Shown: piece after piece, positions 10,321 to 21,247 of the stretch
Layout of the letters: each line of letters begins with the position of its first letter
How positions within the stretch are numbered: the stretch's first letter is position 1
NCBI GenBank assembly: GCA_914767885.1
Contig: CAJZBQ010000011.1
Coordinates: 1-64,000 of the forward strand
Direction: 5' to 3'
Length of the DNA stretch: 64,000 nt
DNA from: Blepharisma stoltei
Lineage: Eukaryota; Ciliophora; Heterotrichea; Heterotrichida; Blepharismidae
Notes under the pieces: model-generated
Databases searched by the model: none
The model's input: only the letters and a program-made list of their open reading frames with translations
Told to the model about the DNA's origin: nothing
Translations under genes and position numbers: made by a program

Positions 10321-11722
10321 TTAGACTTGAGTAAAATCGAAGTTAATCGTAATTGGGAGATCGCTTTCTTGAACATTAGGAGCATTAACTATGCATTGTT
10401 TCAAGCCTGCTGTGCAGCCAGTGATAGTCCATGTACTTGCATCGATACTTGAACCTGAGTTTGATGTAGCTGTAAATGAACTTTTCGACAGCCCAGTTTT
10501 AAGTGCGTGAGCAAAGTCAATCACGATATTCTGCCCATCGAAGCTGACCTCGAATCCAATAGAATCGGCTCTGCAAGTAGTTCCTATTTGAGTTATTGCT
10601 TCAGCACAAGCATAGCAGTTGGGACCTGGGTGGCAAGATGTGCAGGAGTCGATACAAGCTAAGTAAAATCTTACAAAGACAAGATGTTGAAGTGGCGCTA
10701 TCGTCATTAAGGAAGTATCCAGTCGCACAAAAATCGCATTTAGTGCTTTTTGTTGAGCATTCAGCACATTTGTTGGCTGTGGCGCAACCTAAGTAGAAAT
10801 TACAGCGATAATTTTTAAGTTCATATGCAGCGCCATCACAATTTTGGCACCAACCTCCAGAATTTCTAGCTGAATCAGGATCACAAGCAGTGCATCCAGT
10901 AGCATCACAATTGGTGCAATAATCCTTTGATGATACGCATCATTGGCTTCCCATATTATCGTTCTGGCATACACTATCAATGCAAGTTTCAGGAGTGCAA
11001 GGCAAAGCTAAATCAGATGTAGTTGAGCCATCATTTAATGTTATTGTATCAAAGGAAGAATTTATGGTAGCACTTTTTGTAGCTACAACCTGATGAAACT
11101 TTCCCTTGATTCCTTTTCCGAATAAAAAGTTCCCACCAGGCATAGAATAATTAACTCTTGTGTTGGAGATTTTTTCTATGCCAGGCAACATAACCTCTAA
11201 AGTAATGCCTAAGCCATCCATAAAGTGAAACACAATAAAGAAATATTTGTCTGTATAGGAATTACTTAAAGGGACAGTGAAGGAAAAGTCATCAGCTGAA
11301 TTAGTGGTTGTCGCGTCTGAAAAATAGGAAACTTTTAAGGAACCATTCACAGTTGATGAGACCTTATAATGTGGTCCACTGTCAATTCCGAATTGAAAAA
11401 CTTTGTCGCTAATAGTTGATTCGAAGTTTACCCAAAATCCAAATGCGTATTCTATAGTTGCGATTATGCTGGTTACGTCTGCTGTTAAACTAAAGCCTGC
11501 ATTATTCAGGCTTATTGAGTTGCAGCTAAGAAATGGGTTTATTTGAGTGCTATCATCTGAATTTATAGCAGGCTCACCTGAATTTTCTCAATTGTTAATG
11601 CTTTGGGTTATAGTATCTTCTGTTAATTTGACAAAACGCCAATCACCTAATAGTAAAAATCCTTTGGCAAATGATAAGAGGACGAGGACGACGAGAATAT
11701 TTAGTGGCTTTGAATAAACCAT
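10321..11722 (-). CDS. Secreted Cys-rich protein with an N-terminal beta-sandwich-like domain
   Basis: 461 residues after removing one 16-nt intron (10659-10674). Start at 11722 is chosen because MVYSKPLNILVVLVLLSFAKG is a clean signal peptide; an upstream in-frame ATG at 11794 would bury it. Residues ~40-220 are a laminin-G/ConA-like stretch (judged from alternating strands and Gly/Ser turns). After that come many CxxC pairs (CTNC, CTAC, CQNC, CAEC, CDFC, CTSC) of furin-like or growth-factor-receptor-like repeats. The C-terminus ends without a membrane segment. Ciliates have many such surface or cyst-wall proteins, but the exact role is unknown. The Trp after NMGSQ is TGA. Confidence 0.75.
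10659..10674 (-). other. 16-nt spliceosomal intron
   Basis: Sense sequence GTAAGATTTTACTTAG, GT-AG, in the Cys-rich repeat region. Removal joins CL to SCIDSC in frame; without removal the frame is lost. The tiny size is typical of heterotrichs. Confidence 0.85.
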
Positions 11723-12949
11723 TTTATTTATAAACCATTTTATTTTACTTTTATAAATGTTTATTAAGGAAATTTTAATAGTAAACTTTTTCAAGAAATT
11801 CTTTGATCGTTTTTCAAATTTATAAATTGATGACTAGAATAGAAATGCAGGTTCAGCCTTGCTTTAAAATCCCAATTAAAATATCGGTAATATTGCCTAT
11901 CTTTGAAACTGCCAAGTTGGCCTATATTTAAAACTAATTTTGTGCTTAAATATAGAGGTAAAGGATTTTGGATATTCAAAATCACTGGTGCCTTTTGAAC
12001 GAATATAACCCTTAATTACAGTCCACGTCAGCCATAATTTTACCTAATAAAGAAATAGTTTTTTATGCAAATATTTAATCCTAAGTGATAGTTATAAATT
12101 TTAAGCTAATATGCTTTTGATAAGGATAACTTTCTATAAGAAAGAAGCTATGAAGACAGGTTTATTTTGTTCACCAGTTATAAATTCTTAGTTTTATAAT
12201 AACTCAGCCTAATGGCAAAAAAATCAGCTTCTGTCTATCCTAATTAAAGAGAAAACTTATTAGATTTAAGAACATCTAATTCTACTAGCTATAGGACATA
12301 TAAGCTTGCCGCTTTTTAGATTAAAAGATGTTTTAATCTTCAGCTTTGAATAGAAGAAATAACCCTAAATTTAATAGTCAAAAGAAATTGGCTTTAAATT
12401 CATCTAAAATTAAAAATTTTTATCAACACTTTTCAAAGCCTTAATCTGACTAAATTGCTGAATTTTTATTACGAGTTCTACCATTATAAAATTAGAATAA
12501 GTATATGCAAAATGGTGCAAGAAACGCTTTAATAGTTAAATGAGGATAAATGATTCGCCAAAAATAAATTCAACTCATAAATTTCGTTTTATGAACCAAA
12601 CTCAAGTAGAAATCTGCGAGTGAAAGTTAACTTCAAGATAAGCACTTAGAATATCATATCAAACTCACTTCTAGAATATAATAAAATAACAAAGAAAAGA
12701 ATTGCCCTAAGAAAGCTGAATTAGCACTTAATTATGGGCAGATATTTGGGAATGAAGTTGAAGAACTAAAGTCTATAAGCTTGAACTCATCAAAACTAAA
12801 GAAAATTAAATGTGATAGGCCTAGGAAAGTTTAATAATCTTTCTAATGAACTTATTAAGGCTGGAGTCTTCTTATAATAAATCGCTTCCACCATTTTATC
12901 TATGATTAAATATTGAGATAATAAGTTTTTCTAAAATACCTTACTAACT
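11723..12949. other. Intergenic stretch with possible decayed coding sequence
   Basis: No intact gene. Part of it (about 12540-12840) is purine-rich and coding-like over short spans, for example EVEELKSISLNSSKLKKIK near 12755-12810, but frequent TAA/TAG in every frame prevent a gene call. Confidence 0.4.
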
Positions 12950-13002
12950 CCCCCCTATATATCTTGATCTCTTAATTATTTTCAACAGTGGCTTCGTCTA
13001 TT

Positions 13003-13340
13003 GCCCATGCCAATCAAATTTCTTGTTCAAAGAAATTGGCGGGTTAATTCAAAGCCTAAAAGGCTCGGTTTTTATTTCTTTGTGAGGAATTTCTTTTTCT
13101 TCGTCAGTAACTGTGATTTTTCCTTTGTCATTGCTTCAGTTTGCTATGTTTAAAATAAGCATGGCTGGTAAGTCTGAGTTTTTGATGCTTTGGGAGATAT
13201 AGGAGCTGGAATTTTCGTTTTTATGGACCGAACCATGCTGAGGAAGTCTTTTTCACACTTTCAAATTTAGAACTGGTATATGGATTAAAAGGTATATAGT
13301 GCCTTGCCTAAATTTTGGGAAGCCTCTAGCATTAGCATTA
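13003..13340 (-). pseudogene. Fragment of an unrecognised coding sequence
   Basis: The minus strand encodes RHYIPFNPYTSSKFESV, then in a second frame PQHGSVHKNENSSSYISQ through DLPAMLILNIANW (TGA Trp) to INPPISLNKKFDWHGQ and a TAG. At least one frameshift separates the parts. A TAACTCCCCCC end motif at 12952-12963 adjoins the 3' side, so a MITE-type insertion may truncate it. Family unknown. Confidence 0.4.
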
Positions 13341-13353
13341 GCATTAGCATTAA
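13327..13353. repeat. (AGCATT)4 microsatellite
   Basis: Four head-to-tail AGCATT units followed by AAC. Short and of no evident function. Confidence 0.8.
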
Positions 13354-13609
13354 CTTTATTACTGAGAGGCTGCAGTATTGCTCAGACGTATTTTAAATTA
13401 AGACAAATCTAATTTTATAAAAGTATTTTCATCATAAATTTTCGTACTGAAAGGAATTTTTATTCCAATTTTAAACTATTAAAAATAGCAATTTACCTAT
13501 ATTTTGGAAATAAGGTAGCTTAAATTTGAATTTTTATTAAATAATTTTTGTTTAAAATCTCTTTACTCTAGTTAATAGTTTACATAATGTATTTTTTATC
13601 AGTTTAGTC

Positions 13610-14386
13610 ATGAAAAATAGAAGTCCAGCAACTAAAGGGAAAAAGGGTCTATCAATTACAATATCTCCATCTTCTCAAGGAAGCTCTTCTAATGTTTCTT
13701 TGAAAGAGCCTCAGCAAAATAAAAATACTATTCAGAAAAAGACTATAAATCATCAGCGAAGCAAAACTCCAGTCATCATAATGCCAAAAGACGAGCTTTC
13801 CCCAGCAAAAACGACTGACTCAGTTCCAAGCCCTACAAAGAATGAATTCCTTTTTGAAAGAGCTTTGAGCGAGCTTTTATCAGAGATAGAGAATCTTCTA
13901 GTGCAGCATAAAGAATGGAGACTTTCTAAAATCAGCAAAATCGAATTATTTAAACAAGAATATGAAATTTCAGATGCTGAATTGAGCAGTTGTACACTTG
14001 GGAATAAAATAATTGACATAAGAAAAAAGTTTGATGAATTAAAAGAGGTCATAAAAATAATGCAAGGGGATATTGAAAGTCTAAGCAATATATCAGCATG
14101 AGAGCAAGTTCAGAAGAAAAAAGCAAAAGAAATAAAAGTAGATAATGAGCTTCTTGGAATAATAAGAGAAGCAAAGTCAAATCTCCAATTGCTTAAGCAA
14201 GCTTCAATGGAGAGTGAAGTGAGCATTCCAAACGATAATCTCATGATCAAGAATTTGCAGCTTCAGCTTCAACAAAGTAAAAGGGATAGGAGAAACTTGG
14301 AAATTCAATTAAAATGCCCAGAAAAATTGAATGAAGAAATGATTTCTCAAACAGTTGATCAAATGCTACAAGATGGGCCATCTTAA
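13610..14386 (+). CDS. Uncharacterised coiled-coil protein
   Basis: 258 residues, uninterrupted except for one TGA read as Trp (SAW, at 14099-14101). Residues 1-75 are Ser/Lys/Pro-rich and look disordered. Residues ~80-240 are predominantly helical with heptad-like Leu/Ile spacing (LSELLSEIENLL, LKEVIKIMQGDIESL, LQLQLQQSKRDRRNLEIQL). No enzymatic motif is visible. Probably cytoskeletal or a scaffold; function not assignable. An AT-rich promoter region precedes the ATG. Confidence 0.75.
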
Positions 14387-14485
14387 TATAATTTTACTTG
14401 AATATCACCAAATATAGATGCTGGAAATTTCTCACATAAATAATTGGATAATTAAATTAAGTATTAATTCAGTTAATTCTTATTC

Positions 14486-14849
14486 GATTGCAATTAATCA
14501 AAGTGTTTAAGGTGTTTAATGCATCACTCCCACTTACGGGCCTAAGCCAAGGTGGTGAAGTAACGAGCATTTCTGATTCAAGAGGTCAGACCATCCCAAA
14601 TAAACTGTTTACCATTCTGGTCAGCGTCTCTCACCTGGTGCGATAATGTGACCCTTCCCTGACTATCTCACAGACGTGGTCCGCTTAAGGGTCATCTTCC
14701 TCGGATGTGCTGAGAGGTTAACCCCTGAACCTCTTGAATGCCTTGAAGCAGCGCCCTATGCGACCAGAAATTCAATGCTCTTATTGTGCAGAAGTTTCTT
14801 GGTAAAAAAGCCCCATAAATAAAGAAACCAAATACCATTTTATTTATAA
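14486..14849 (+). mobile_element. SINE-like GC-rich insertion, CCATTTTA-tail class, intergenic copy
   Basis: A GC-rich block in AT-rich surroundings, flanked by 13-bp direct repeats with one mismatch (TTAATTCTTATTC at 14473-14485, TTAATTCTGATTC at 14850-14862). It contains the CGC(C/T)TAAGGGTCA ... GATGTGCTGAGAGGT core shared with 16115-16569 and, in part, with 55605-56037. It ends ACCATTTTATTTATAA just before the right repeat. No coding capacity. Confidence 0.75.
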
Positions 14850-14862
14850 TTAATTCTGATTC

Positions 14863-15172
14863 AGTTAGATATATACAGTTAAAAACTTGAAAAAATGCAT
14901 TAGCTAACTAAAGAGAGCTCACTAGAAATGATGCGAACTCAATTTCAAATAATAGTAAGAATTAAGGTGAGAGTTATACTGCGCGAAAATTTATTGATAA
15001 GATATATATACGTTATATAATTCTGGCATGAGCTTATCTATATTTTATAAGCAATTTACAAAAAAATCCAGCTTTAATTTTTATTAGAGCCTTTCTTGTT
15101 GAATAAAATTAAATAAATCTACCCATATTTGTCGAAATATTCTGAGAAACTTTAAGTTTGTGTGATAATAAA
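14863..15172. other. Spacer upstream of the lipase gene
   Basis: AT-rich, presumably carrying the lipase promoter. No specific element can be named. Confidence 0.5.
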
Positions 15173-16903
15173 ATGAAGGTCATTTGTATTCTTCTTGGCA
15201 TCCTTTGTGCTGTTTCTGCAGAAGATTACCCCGATGCAAAAAGGAACTTCACAGAAGTTTGCACAGCCCATGGTTGGAGAGTCGAAACTCACAACGTAAC
15301 AACCGCAGATAACTATATTTTAACCCTTTTCCGCATCCCAGGGGCCGCAAACCAGCCACTAAACCCTAATAAAAAAGTCGTTTTCCTTCAGCACGGTCTT
15401 TTGGACTGCGCAGATACTTGGATCATGGATCTTCCAGATTCCCCAGGTTTCCAATTTGCACAAGCTGGATATGATGTATGGTTTGGCAACTCAAGAGGCA
15501 ATTACCACAGTCTTGGCCATGTAACTTTGAATGCGTGGAAAGACTTACATCGTTTCCTCCAATAGAACATTTTAAACTATTGATTTAAAACAATAATTTA
15601 TTAAATAAGCATTTGCTAATGGATACAAGTTAGCTTACTGGAACTTCACCTGGCAGGATATGGCAGATTATGACCTACCAGCTGTAATTCCTTACGTCCT
15701 CCAAACTACTGGACAAAAGAAACTCACCTATATTGGCCACTCTCAAGGAACCCTTCAAATGTTTGCCCATCTTTCAAGCAACCAAACCTTCATCAACAAT
15801 ATCAACATCTTCATTGCTTTAGCTCCAGTAGGAACAGTCAGGCATATCAAAATTGACTTCTTCTTCCTCATCAAAAAGTTCCCACTTTTTGATATGATGA
15901 ACGATCTCGGGATTGGCTGCTTCTTACCATATGATAATGCTCCAGGACTAAATTACGATTTCTGTGAGCTTTTCAGTGTTGTTTGTGACTGGGTTGACTA
16001 TGCTTTGGCTGATATGATTACCGGAAACGATAACGATAAGATGCTTCCTACCATTTTTGCCCATGAAGCAGGAGGAACCAGCGTCCGCAATATGCAGCAC
16101 TGGCAGCAAATGACTAATTTATGACACCTAATTACTACTTACATAACTTTTAAGGTGTCTAGTGCCCACACCCCTTAATTAAAAAGCGTCAAAGCGAGAC
16201 TAGTGACGTCACCCAGCCATCTCTAATATGTGGTCAGCCCACACCTAAGCCTTCTATAAAGCTTCGTCGCCAGACAATCGCTGCACGTCTCACCCGGCGC
16301 GTTGCCGTCGCTCTCCCTGACTCACCTCCTGCTCATGTTCCGCCTAAGGGTCATCCTCCCGTGGGGATGTGCTGAGAGGTAAAACTCTGAGCCTCTTGAA
16401 TGCACTGAGGAGCCGTACCTTTGGTTATCCCCAAAGCTAAACCGCTATTGCTGTGCAGAAGTTCTCGAGAGAAAACCTAACCCATAAATAAAATTCCATG
16501 AGGGAGAGAAAATTCGCAGAGCATTTTATCTCGGACCGAATGCCATTTTATTTACAACTATGACACCTATAGAGTCCAAAAATATGACTATGGCGATCAT
16601 GACAATGAAAAGATATATGGGCAAAAGAAGCCTCCAGTGTACAACTTTGCTAAAATCCCTGGACCAATTGCACTTTTCTTTGGAAAAGATGATAGACTAG
16701 CTGATCCTACTGATGGTGCTTGGCTTAGAGGAGTTATACCTGCAAAATCAATTGTCTACCAGGAAGAGACCTACAACTTTGGGCATATGACATTCGTTTG
16801 GGGAAAGAACATGACTTGGTTTAGCAACGTCATTGCTCTTGCGAATAATTATAGCTCAAATGCTCAAGAGGAAAATTCGAGCCCTGTTTTACTTTCGTCT
16901 TAA
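15173..16903 (+). CDS. Acid lipase (gastric/lysosomal family, alpha/beta hydrolase), interrupted twice
   Basis: After removal of 15545-15629 and 16115-16569 the frame is continuous and encodes 396 residues, close to the usual family size of ~400. MKVICILLGILCAVSA is a signal peptide, so the ATG at 15173 is preferred. Motifs in order: the HGW start of the lipase N-terminal domain, LQHGLLD oxyanion region, FGNSRGN, nucleophile GHSQGT, conserved AGGTSVRNMQHW, YDYG, catalytic Asp in FGKDDRLADP, and catalytic His in NFGHMTF. It should hydrolyse triacylglycerols or sterol esters in digestive vacuoles or lysosomes. All triad residues are present, so it is predicted active once the insertions are excised. 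Confidence 0.9.
15545..15629. other. 85-bp IES-like insertion, TTA pointer, in the lipase gene
   Basis: Flanked by TTA at 15545-15547 and 15630-15632. Collapse gives GAC TTA GCT TAC TGG, in frame (WKDLAYWNF), as lipases require between the NSRGN motif and the aromatic stretch before DLPA. The insertion carries in-frame stops and is AT-rich in its middle. Confidence 0.85.
16115..16569 (+). mobile_element. SINE-like GC-rich insertion in the lipase gene
   Basis: Flanking 11-bp direct repeats TATGACACCTA (16120-16130 and 16559-16569). The interior has CCGCCTAAGGGTCATC and GATGTGCTGAGAGGT shared with 14486-14849, and ends GCCATTTTATTTACAAC. Simple collapse of the 11-mer leaves the lipase out of frame. 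Joining the outer TA pair (16115-16116 and 16570-16571) restores it (QQMT to RVQKYDYG). Borders of the excised unit are therefore inferred. Confidence 0.7.
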
Positions 16904-17108
16904 GTAATCTAATCGAGGATTAATTTTATATCATCTCTAAGTAATAATTACAAAACTGTTCGTCGAGACTATTGATCAAATTTATGTTTCTCATTCTTGT
17001 AAGAAAAAAGCCGTTGCCCCATGGGCACAGCAAAGGGAATGATGCCTTATCCAGTAATTGAATGAATTTCAAGATAGCTGGAGCTATTTTTTGCTTGTTA
17101 TATAATCC

Positions 17109-17449
17109 TAACTCCCCCTTTAAAAGAGAAAGCAAATTTTTTACTTAATTTTTTTTAATTTTATATGTCTAATTCCAATAAATAAAAACATTTATACTGA
17201 TTAGCCGTTATCCTATTTTATATAAAAACAGGATAAAGGTAGTCAGAAGGTATCTTTATAATTAGGGTATATAATTATATGTAAAACAAAATTTCCCAGA
17301 TGCTTAAAAATCAAAGCTTGGAAATATTTGAAAAGTAAAATTTAATTCAATTCATAAAATGATTTTTAAAAAACGTGTAAAATTTTAATAGAATTAACTA
17401 GAGAATATGTTATTCCGCAGGCTTTGTTTACTCTTAAAGGGTAGGGGAG
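17109..17449. mobile_element. MITE-like element, CTCCCCCTTTAAAAGAG ends, TA-flanked
   Basis: Left end TAACTCCCCCTTTAAAAGAG and right end CTCTTAAAGGGTAGGGGAG-TA form imperfect inverted ends; the interior is AT-rich and non-coding. About 341 bp. It lies between genes, so excision cannot be tested by frame. Confidence 0.7.
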
Positions 17450-18239
17450 TAAGTATATCCAACAATCCTCCATTTTGGACACATCTTAATTTACGTCATA
17501 TTTTTAAATTTAAATTTTTATCTGACCTTTTTGTTTAAGGGAGTGTATAAATTAATTATTTTCTTATCAGGGGCTCTGCTTGCATTAAGCATAATTGTAA
17601 AACTAAAGATAAAATTTTGTTTAAATTATTAAGTCTTTTTATAAATTTTTGTTATATAGCCTGATAAAATCCTAATATTATTTAGATAGTGAATCGAGTT
17701 CTCTAAATTATTTTAAAATTGGATTCAAATATTTTAATAAAATTGAAAAATAATTGCCTAACTATTGTCATATGATTTTCAAATAAATCAATCTTGGCAG
17801 GCTTTCAACTAAGAGTTCGTTTATAATATGAAATCATAGAATAATGAGATAAAAGAGCTATTGTCCTAAAGACATAGCAAGTTTGTTCCAGTATGAATAA
17901 TTTCTAAAGGCAGCTGGAGCTGCCTTCAGCAGGCTTAGATAATGGACATCTATGATGAACCAGCTATTATATGCATTGTTTGCTAAATTTTATAATTTTT
18001 TGGGGCATTTTATTTATGGGACAAATGACTAATATTCTAAAATTGGTAAATAGTTAAAATTTTTTTTTGTAACAAAAATTTACCTATAAATAGTATCATA
18101 TATAGAATATGGAATAAAATATATAAAAAGAGCCTTTAGCCTCTTCGGCTTTAGCTATTCCAGTATAACGAATTTTTAAGACAGCTGGAGCTGCCAGTTG
18201 GGGGAGCCATTTGATGAGTCAAAAAAAGTGTCTTCATAC

Positions 18240-18395
18240 GACGACTATTTTTTTGGGCCTTTTTTTTAGCCTATTTTTTCACCTATTTCTTTTAGCCTAT
18301 TTTTTTGGTCTATTTTTTTTAGCCTATTTTGTTTAGCCTAATTTTGTTTAGCCAATGTTTTTTTGGCCTATTTATTTTTGGCCTATAAGATAGAT
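18240..18395. repeat. T-rich tandem tract with GCCTA units
   Basis: About ten irregular units of TTTTTTnGCCTA (variants ACCTA, GTCTA). The same T-run plus (A/G)NCTA pattern forms one end of the insertion at 53379-53556 in UGGT copy A. Confidence 0.7.
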
Positions 18396-18804
18396 TTTTT
18401 AAATTATTTTTCTAATTTTTGAGGTTTATTGGAATGATTTTAATACTTTATAAACATTTTTGATAACTTTGGATTTTTTTTTTTAATTTTGAGAGCCTTG
18501 CATTTTGGCCAGATTTTTGAGAATCAATTTTTCCTCCCAATTGGCCCATTTGACGCTTATATGCGTCAATTAGCTAAAGCCCCTCTTCTTTAAATTAAAA
18601 TAATTTCCAGAAGTTTTATTTATGGGACATAATTGTACTATACCTTATAAATATAAAGTTTAATTTAATGAATTAAAGAAAATTATAAAAATTAGACGCT
18701 TTTAATTATACTTTTAATGGTTTTAAACTGATTGATGTTAAATAAGAGCTTAAGCTGATTATAGTGTATTTTTTATTTATTGGACATCAGATTTTAAAAA
18801 TTAA

Positions 18805-19383
18805 ATGTATTATAGATATGGAGACACTGATTTTTGGAGTGCAGTAGTCAACGATTTTCATGAAAAAATCCGCTCAGACCCACTCTTAAGACGATATTTT
18901 TGTAGGCTCCATGCCAAACGACAAATTATTTTTGATAGTGTCCATTTCATTGAAGCACATTTGGTTGAAATTTAACGTTTTTTTTTTCGGTAGAATGTCT
19001 CACAATCAAAAAGATACAACCAATTTTCGACCAAATGTACTTCGGAGAAATGCGCACTATTAAAAGTGCACGATCATTGGATATGCACCCATTTTTGCAG
19101 AAGGTCTCAAGCTGAAGTTCAAATGATAAACTTTGCAATATTGAAAGCAGGACTTGGGCTTGTTGATTCTGGCTATGAAGATGTTGTAAAGTACGCTCAT
19201 CAAAGTAGAGGTATCCGTAAAGAGCACTTGGACAGATTTTTTATATGTTTGAAATCTGCTTTAGACCAAGCCAATGTCCTACCGGAAGACGCTGAAACTA
19301 TTATTGCCAACCTGTCCAATTATTCTAGCTTGCTAATTGATGAAACAAGTAGTGAAGGAGTTGAGGAAGACGAAGAAAGCTAA
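18805..19383 (+). CDS. Globin-like (truncated haemoglobin-like) protein, copy 1, interrupted
   Basis: 127 residues after removing the insertion at about 18906-19100. It starts MYYRYGDTDFW; the pattern FW..VV..FHEKI..DPLL..YF matches helices A-C of truncated globins. A later His in VKYAHQSRGI sits where the proximal His and following helix would be, then HLDRFFICLKSALD. The acidic tail (EEDEES) is unusual. It is clearly paralogous to copy 2 (EVQMINFAILKAGLG is shared). Haem binding is inferred from pattern only; a helical protein of another family is possible. Confidence 0.6.
18906..19100. other. IES-like insertion in globin-like copy 1
   Basis: Flanked by imperfect repeats TTTTTGTAG and TTTTTGCAG. 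Collapse yields RRYFCRRSQAEVQM, aligning exactly with RSYFERRRPAEVQM of copy 2. The interior has an inverted CATTTGGTTGAAA / TTTTCGACCAAATG pair. Confidence 0.75.
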
Positions 19384-19480
19384 TCAATCTTAAATGCTTA
19401 AAATTCTTACAATTTGTGATGTTTAATTAATTACTATAAATTTCAGCATTAGTTTAAGTAGAACTCATTTTACAGGTTAA

Positions 19481-21049
19481 TTATAATTTTTGAAGTATCT
19501 TTTGGTTTAATGAAAATTTGTTTCTTATGAGCTTTCTTCCCGGGAAATTTTTATTTATAAGTGGAGTTGGATGAGCATTTTTATTGCTTCCTTCGAATCG
19601 ATTCAAATATTGTGCTAAATTTAGGTCCAGAAAGGTAGGTGTGTTATTGGCATATCTTGGTGTTGCGATCCCACTTGGAATTAACCTATGCGGAGTTGCT
19701 AAATTCAATAAATTCGTCTCATAAAAAATAGGCGTTATTGCAAACGGTGACTGATTAAGCTGAAACTCTATCTCTGATAAGTCCGGGCTGTAATTTTTGC
19801 GCTTAATTAATTTATTTTTCCTTTTCGCTTTGAAATCTACTTTGCTCTTTCTTCATACTAAGCTCTCTGGAGAGTGCTCATTAGCAGTTTTCTGAGCAAA
19901 TACATTCTTTGGAGTATTCCATTCAAATGGTTTTGCACTCATATAGAGTTCATCATCAGATCTAATTGACGGACTAAGAGTATTTCTATATACGCTTCTA
20001 ATTTCATGACTAGGGCTTGTAAAATTAGTCTTTTTCATAAAAGATTGTCTTGATGCTAATGATTTATGTGACTTATGAGTGTCTTCCAACTCAATTTCTT
20101 TTTTTGCTGTGCCCCTAATTTCGTCAATGTATTTTTGTGATTCTCTCAAAAATTCCAAAGTATCTTTAGGCCGTGAAGTTTGTGAAATGTGGAGGAAGTA
20201 GGAGTTTCCTTTTAAATCTTTTCATCTTTGCGGAATGGAAGATGCCCAAACGTAGCTTGAACTTTTGGAAATTTTGTTGTTAAACGCTTTCCTTCTTGGC
20301 TTGGATTGAGCGTCCTCGTCTATGCTATCAATTGTGCTGGGTAAGATTAAGTAGGCTTTCTTGTTTAAATCTCAATCAAGACAATCTTCCAAGAAGGCTT
20401 ATTCAGTTTCTGGCAAGATTCGAATTCTGCCAGAAATAGCTTTGCATCAGCTTTCGGCCTGGCTCTTGGTTCTGTCTTGGAACGCTCGAGTGCACAGTTT
20501 AGAAACCTAACGATTTTATGTAAGTGGCTGAGTTTCAGCTAGGGATAAACTATCTTGCTAGCATCGAAACCAGCTATGCCTTTGTACCAGCATTAGAAGC
20601 CTCCAGGGCCAAAAACCCTTATTTCCCAAATGCATATCGAGAAGAAAAAAGGTCTTAAGCCTAACTGTAAGACAAAGAAATAGTATGTTGACGTCAACAG
20701 AAGATGGACTTCGATACACAATCACTATGGAGTAGGTAAGGCCCGTGCTGATAAGGTTGAAAATAGTGCCTCTGTCACTTTTTAAGTTTGGGGGATGCTT
20801 ACCGAAGAGGGATGCTTTGTTTCTTCCCGAAGATTTCCCTATTCCTGCCACAGGTTTTGCCTCCTATTAATCTTTGCTTATCGGGACTCCGCAAGAGGTG
20901 GCTCTAACCTAGAGAGCTAATCCTTAGGTTCGGTGGGTTTACACTAGTAAGGGAGGCTAGTGTTGGATTGGTGCCGCCATTTTATTTGTGCCGTCAACTG
21001 TGCTGGGTGCTGAAGAAAAATAGGGAACTGAGACTCGTTTGACTTCCAT
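19481..21049 (-). CDS. Uncharacterised Ser/Lys-rich protein, interrupted
   Basis: 300 residues after removing 20343-21008; the two coding parts then share one frame (FSSAPSTIDSIDEDAQ). It starts MEVKRVSVPYFSS. The middle has FLRESQKYIDEIRG and basic stretches (RKSKVDFKAKRKNK). No membrane segment, signal peptide or recognised domain; likely disordered, with possible phosphorylation sites. Two Trp are TGA (PQRW, SLVW). Function unknown. Confidence 0.7.
20343..21008 (+). mobile_element. SINE-like GC-rich insertion with 15-bp direct repeats
   Basis: Flanked by TCAATTGTGCTGGGT (20328-20342) and TCAACTGTGCTGGGT (20994-21008), one mismatch. It ends GCCGCCATTTTATTTGTGCCG before the right repeat, the tail shared with the other GC-rich insertions. 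Removal restores the minus-strand gene exactly. Open frames inside (for example 20558-20851) are not conserved proteins. Confidence 0.8.
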
Positions 21050-21247
21050 ATTTAATCAATTTTATATATCTTGAAAACACTGGAATCTATTGATAAATTT
21101 ATTAATGCATCTTGTGAAGTAGATTTACTAACTTCTAATGTTGAAAAAAACTATCTGAATAATTTTATAAGTAATAACTAAAATTTCACTTCAAGAGACT
21201 TTTGCACTTGATTAAAGCTTTGGATTTTCATATTAAAATTACTAATT

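Larger units (their letters stand above)
16904..18804. other. Long AT-rich intergenic region with repeats
   Basis: No gene recognised. It holds a MITE (17109-17449), three copies of a CAGCTGGAGCT-containing segment (about 17045-17090, 17888-17925, 18160-18200), a TTTTTTAGCCTA-type tract (18240-18395), and recurring TTTTATTTATGGGAC motifs (18010, 18615) resembling the tails of the SINE-like class. Confidence 0.6.

Noticed and set aside
16120-16569. Lipase as a pseudogene because the 11-bp repeat collapse is out of frame
   Set aside because: An outer TA pair restores frame, total length and family motifs, and the catalytic triad is intact.
20558-20851. Minus-strand 97-codon frame
   Set aside because: Lies wholly inside a SINE-like insertion and resembles no protein.
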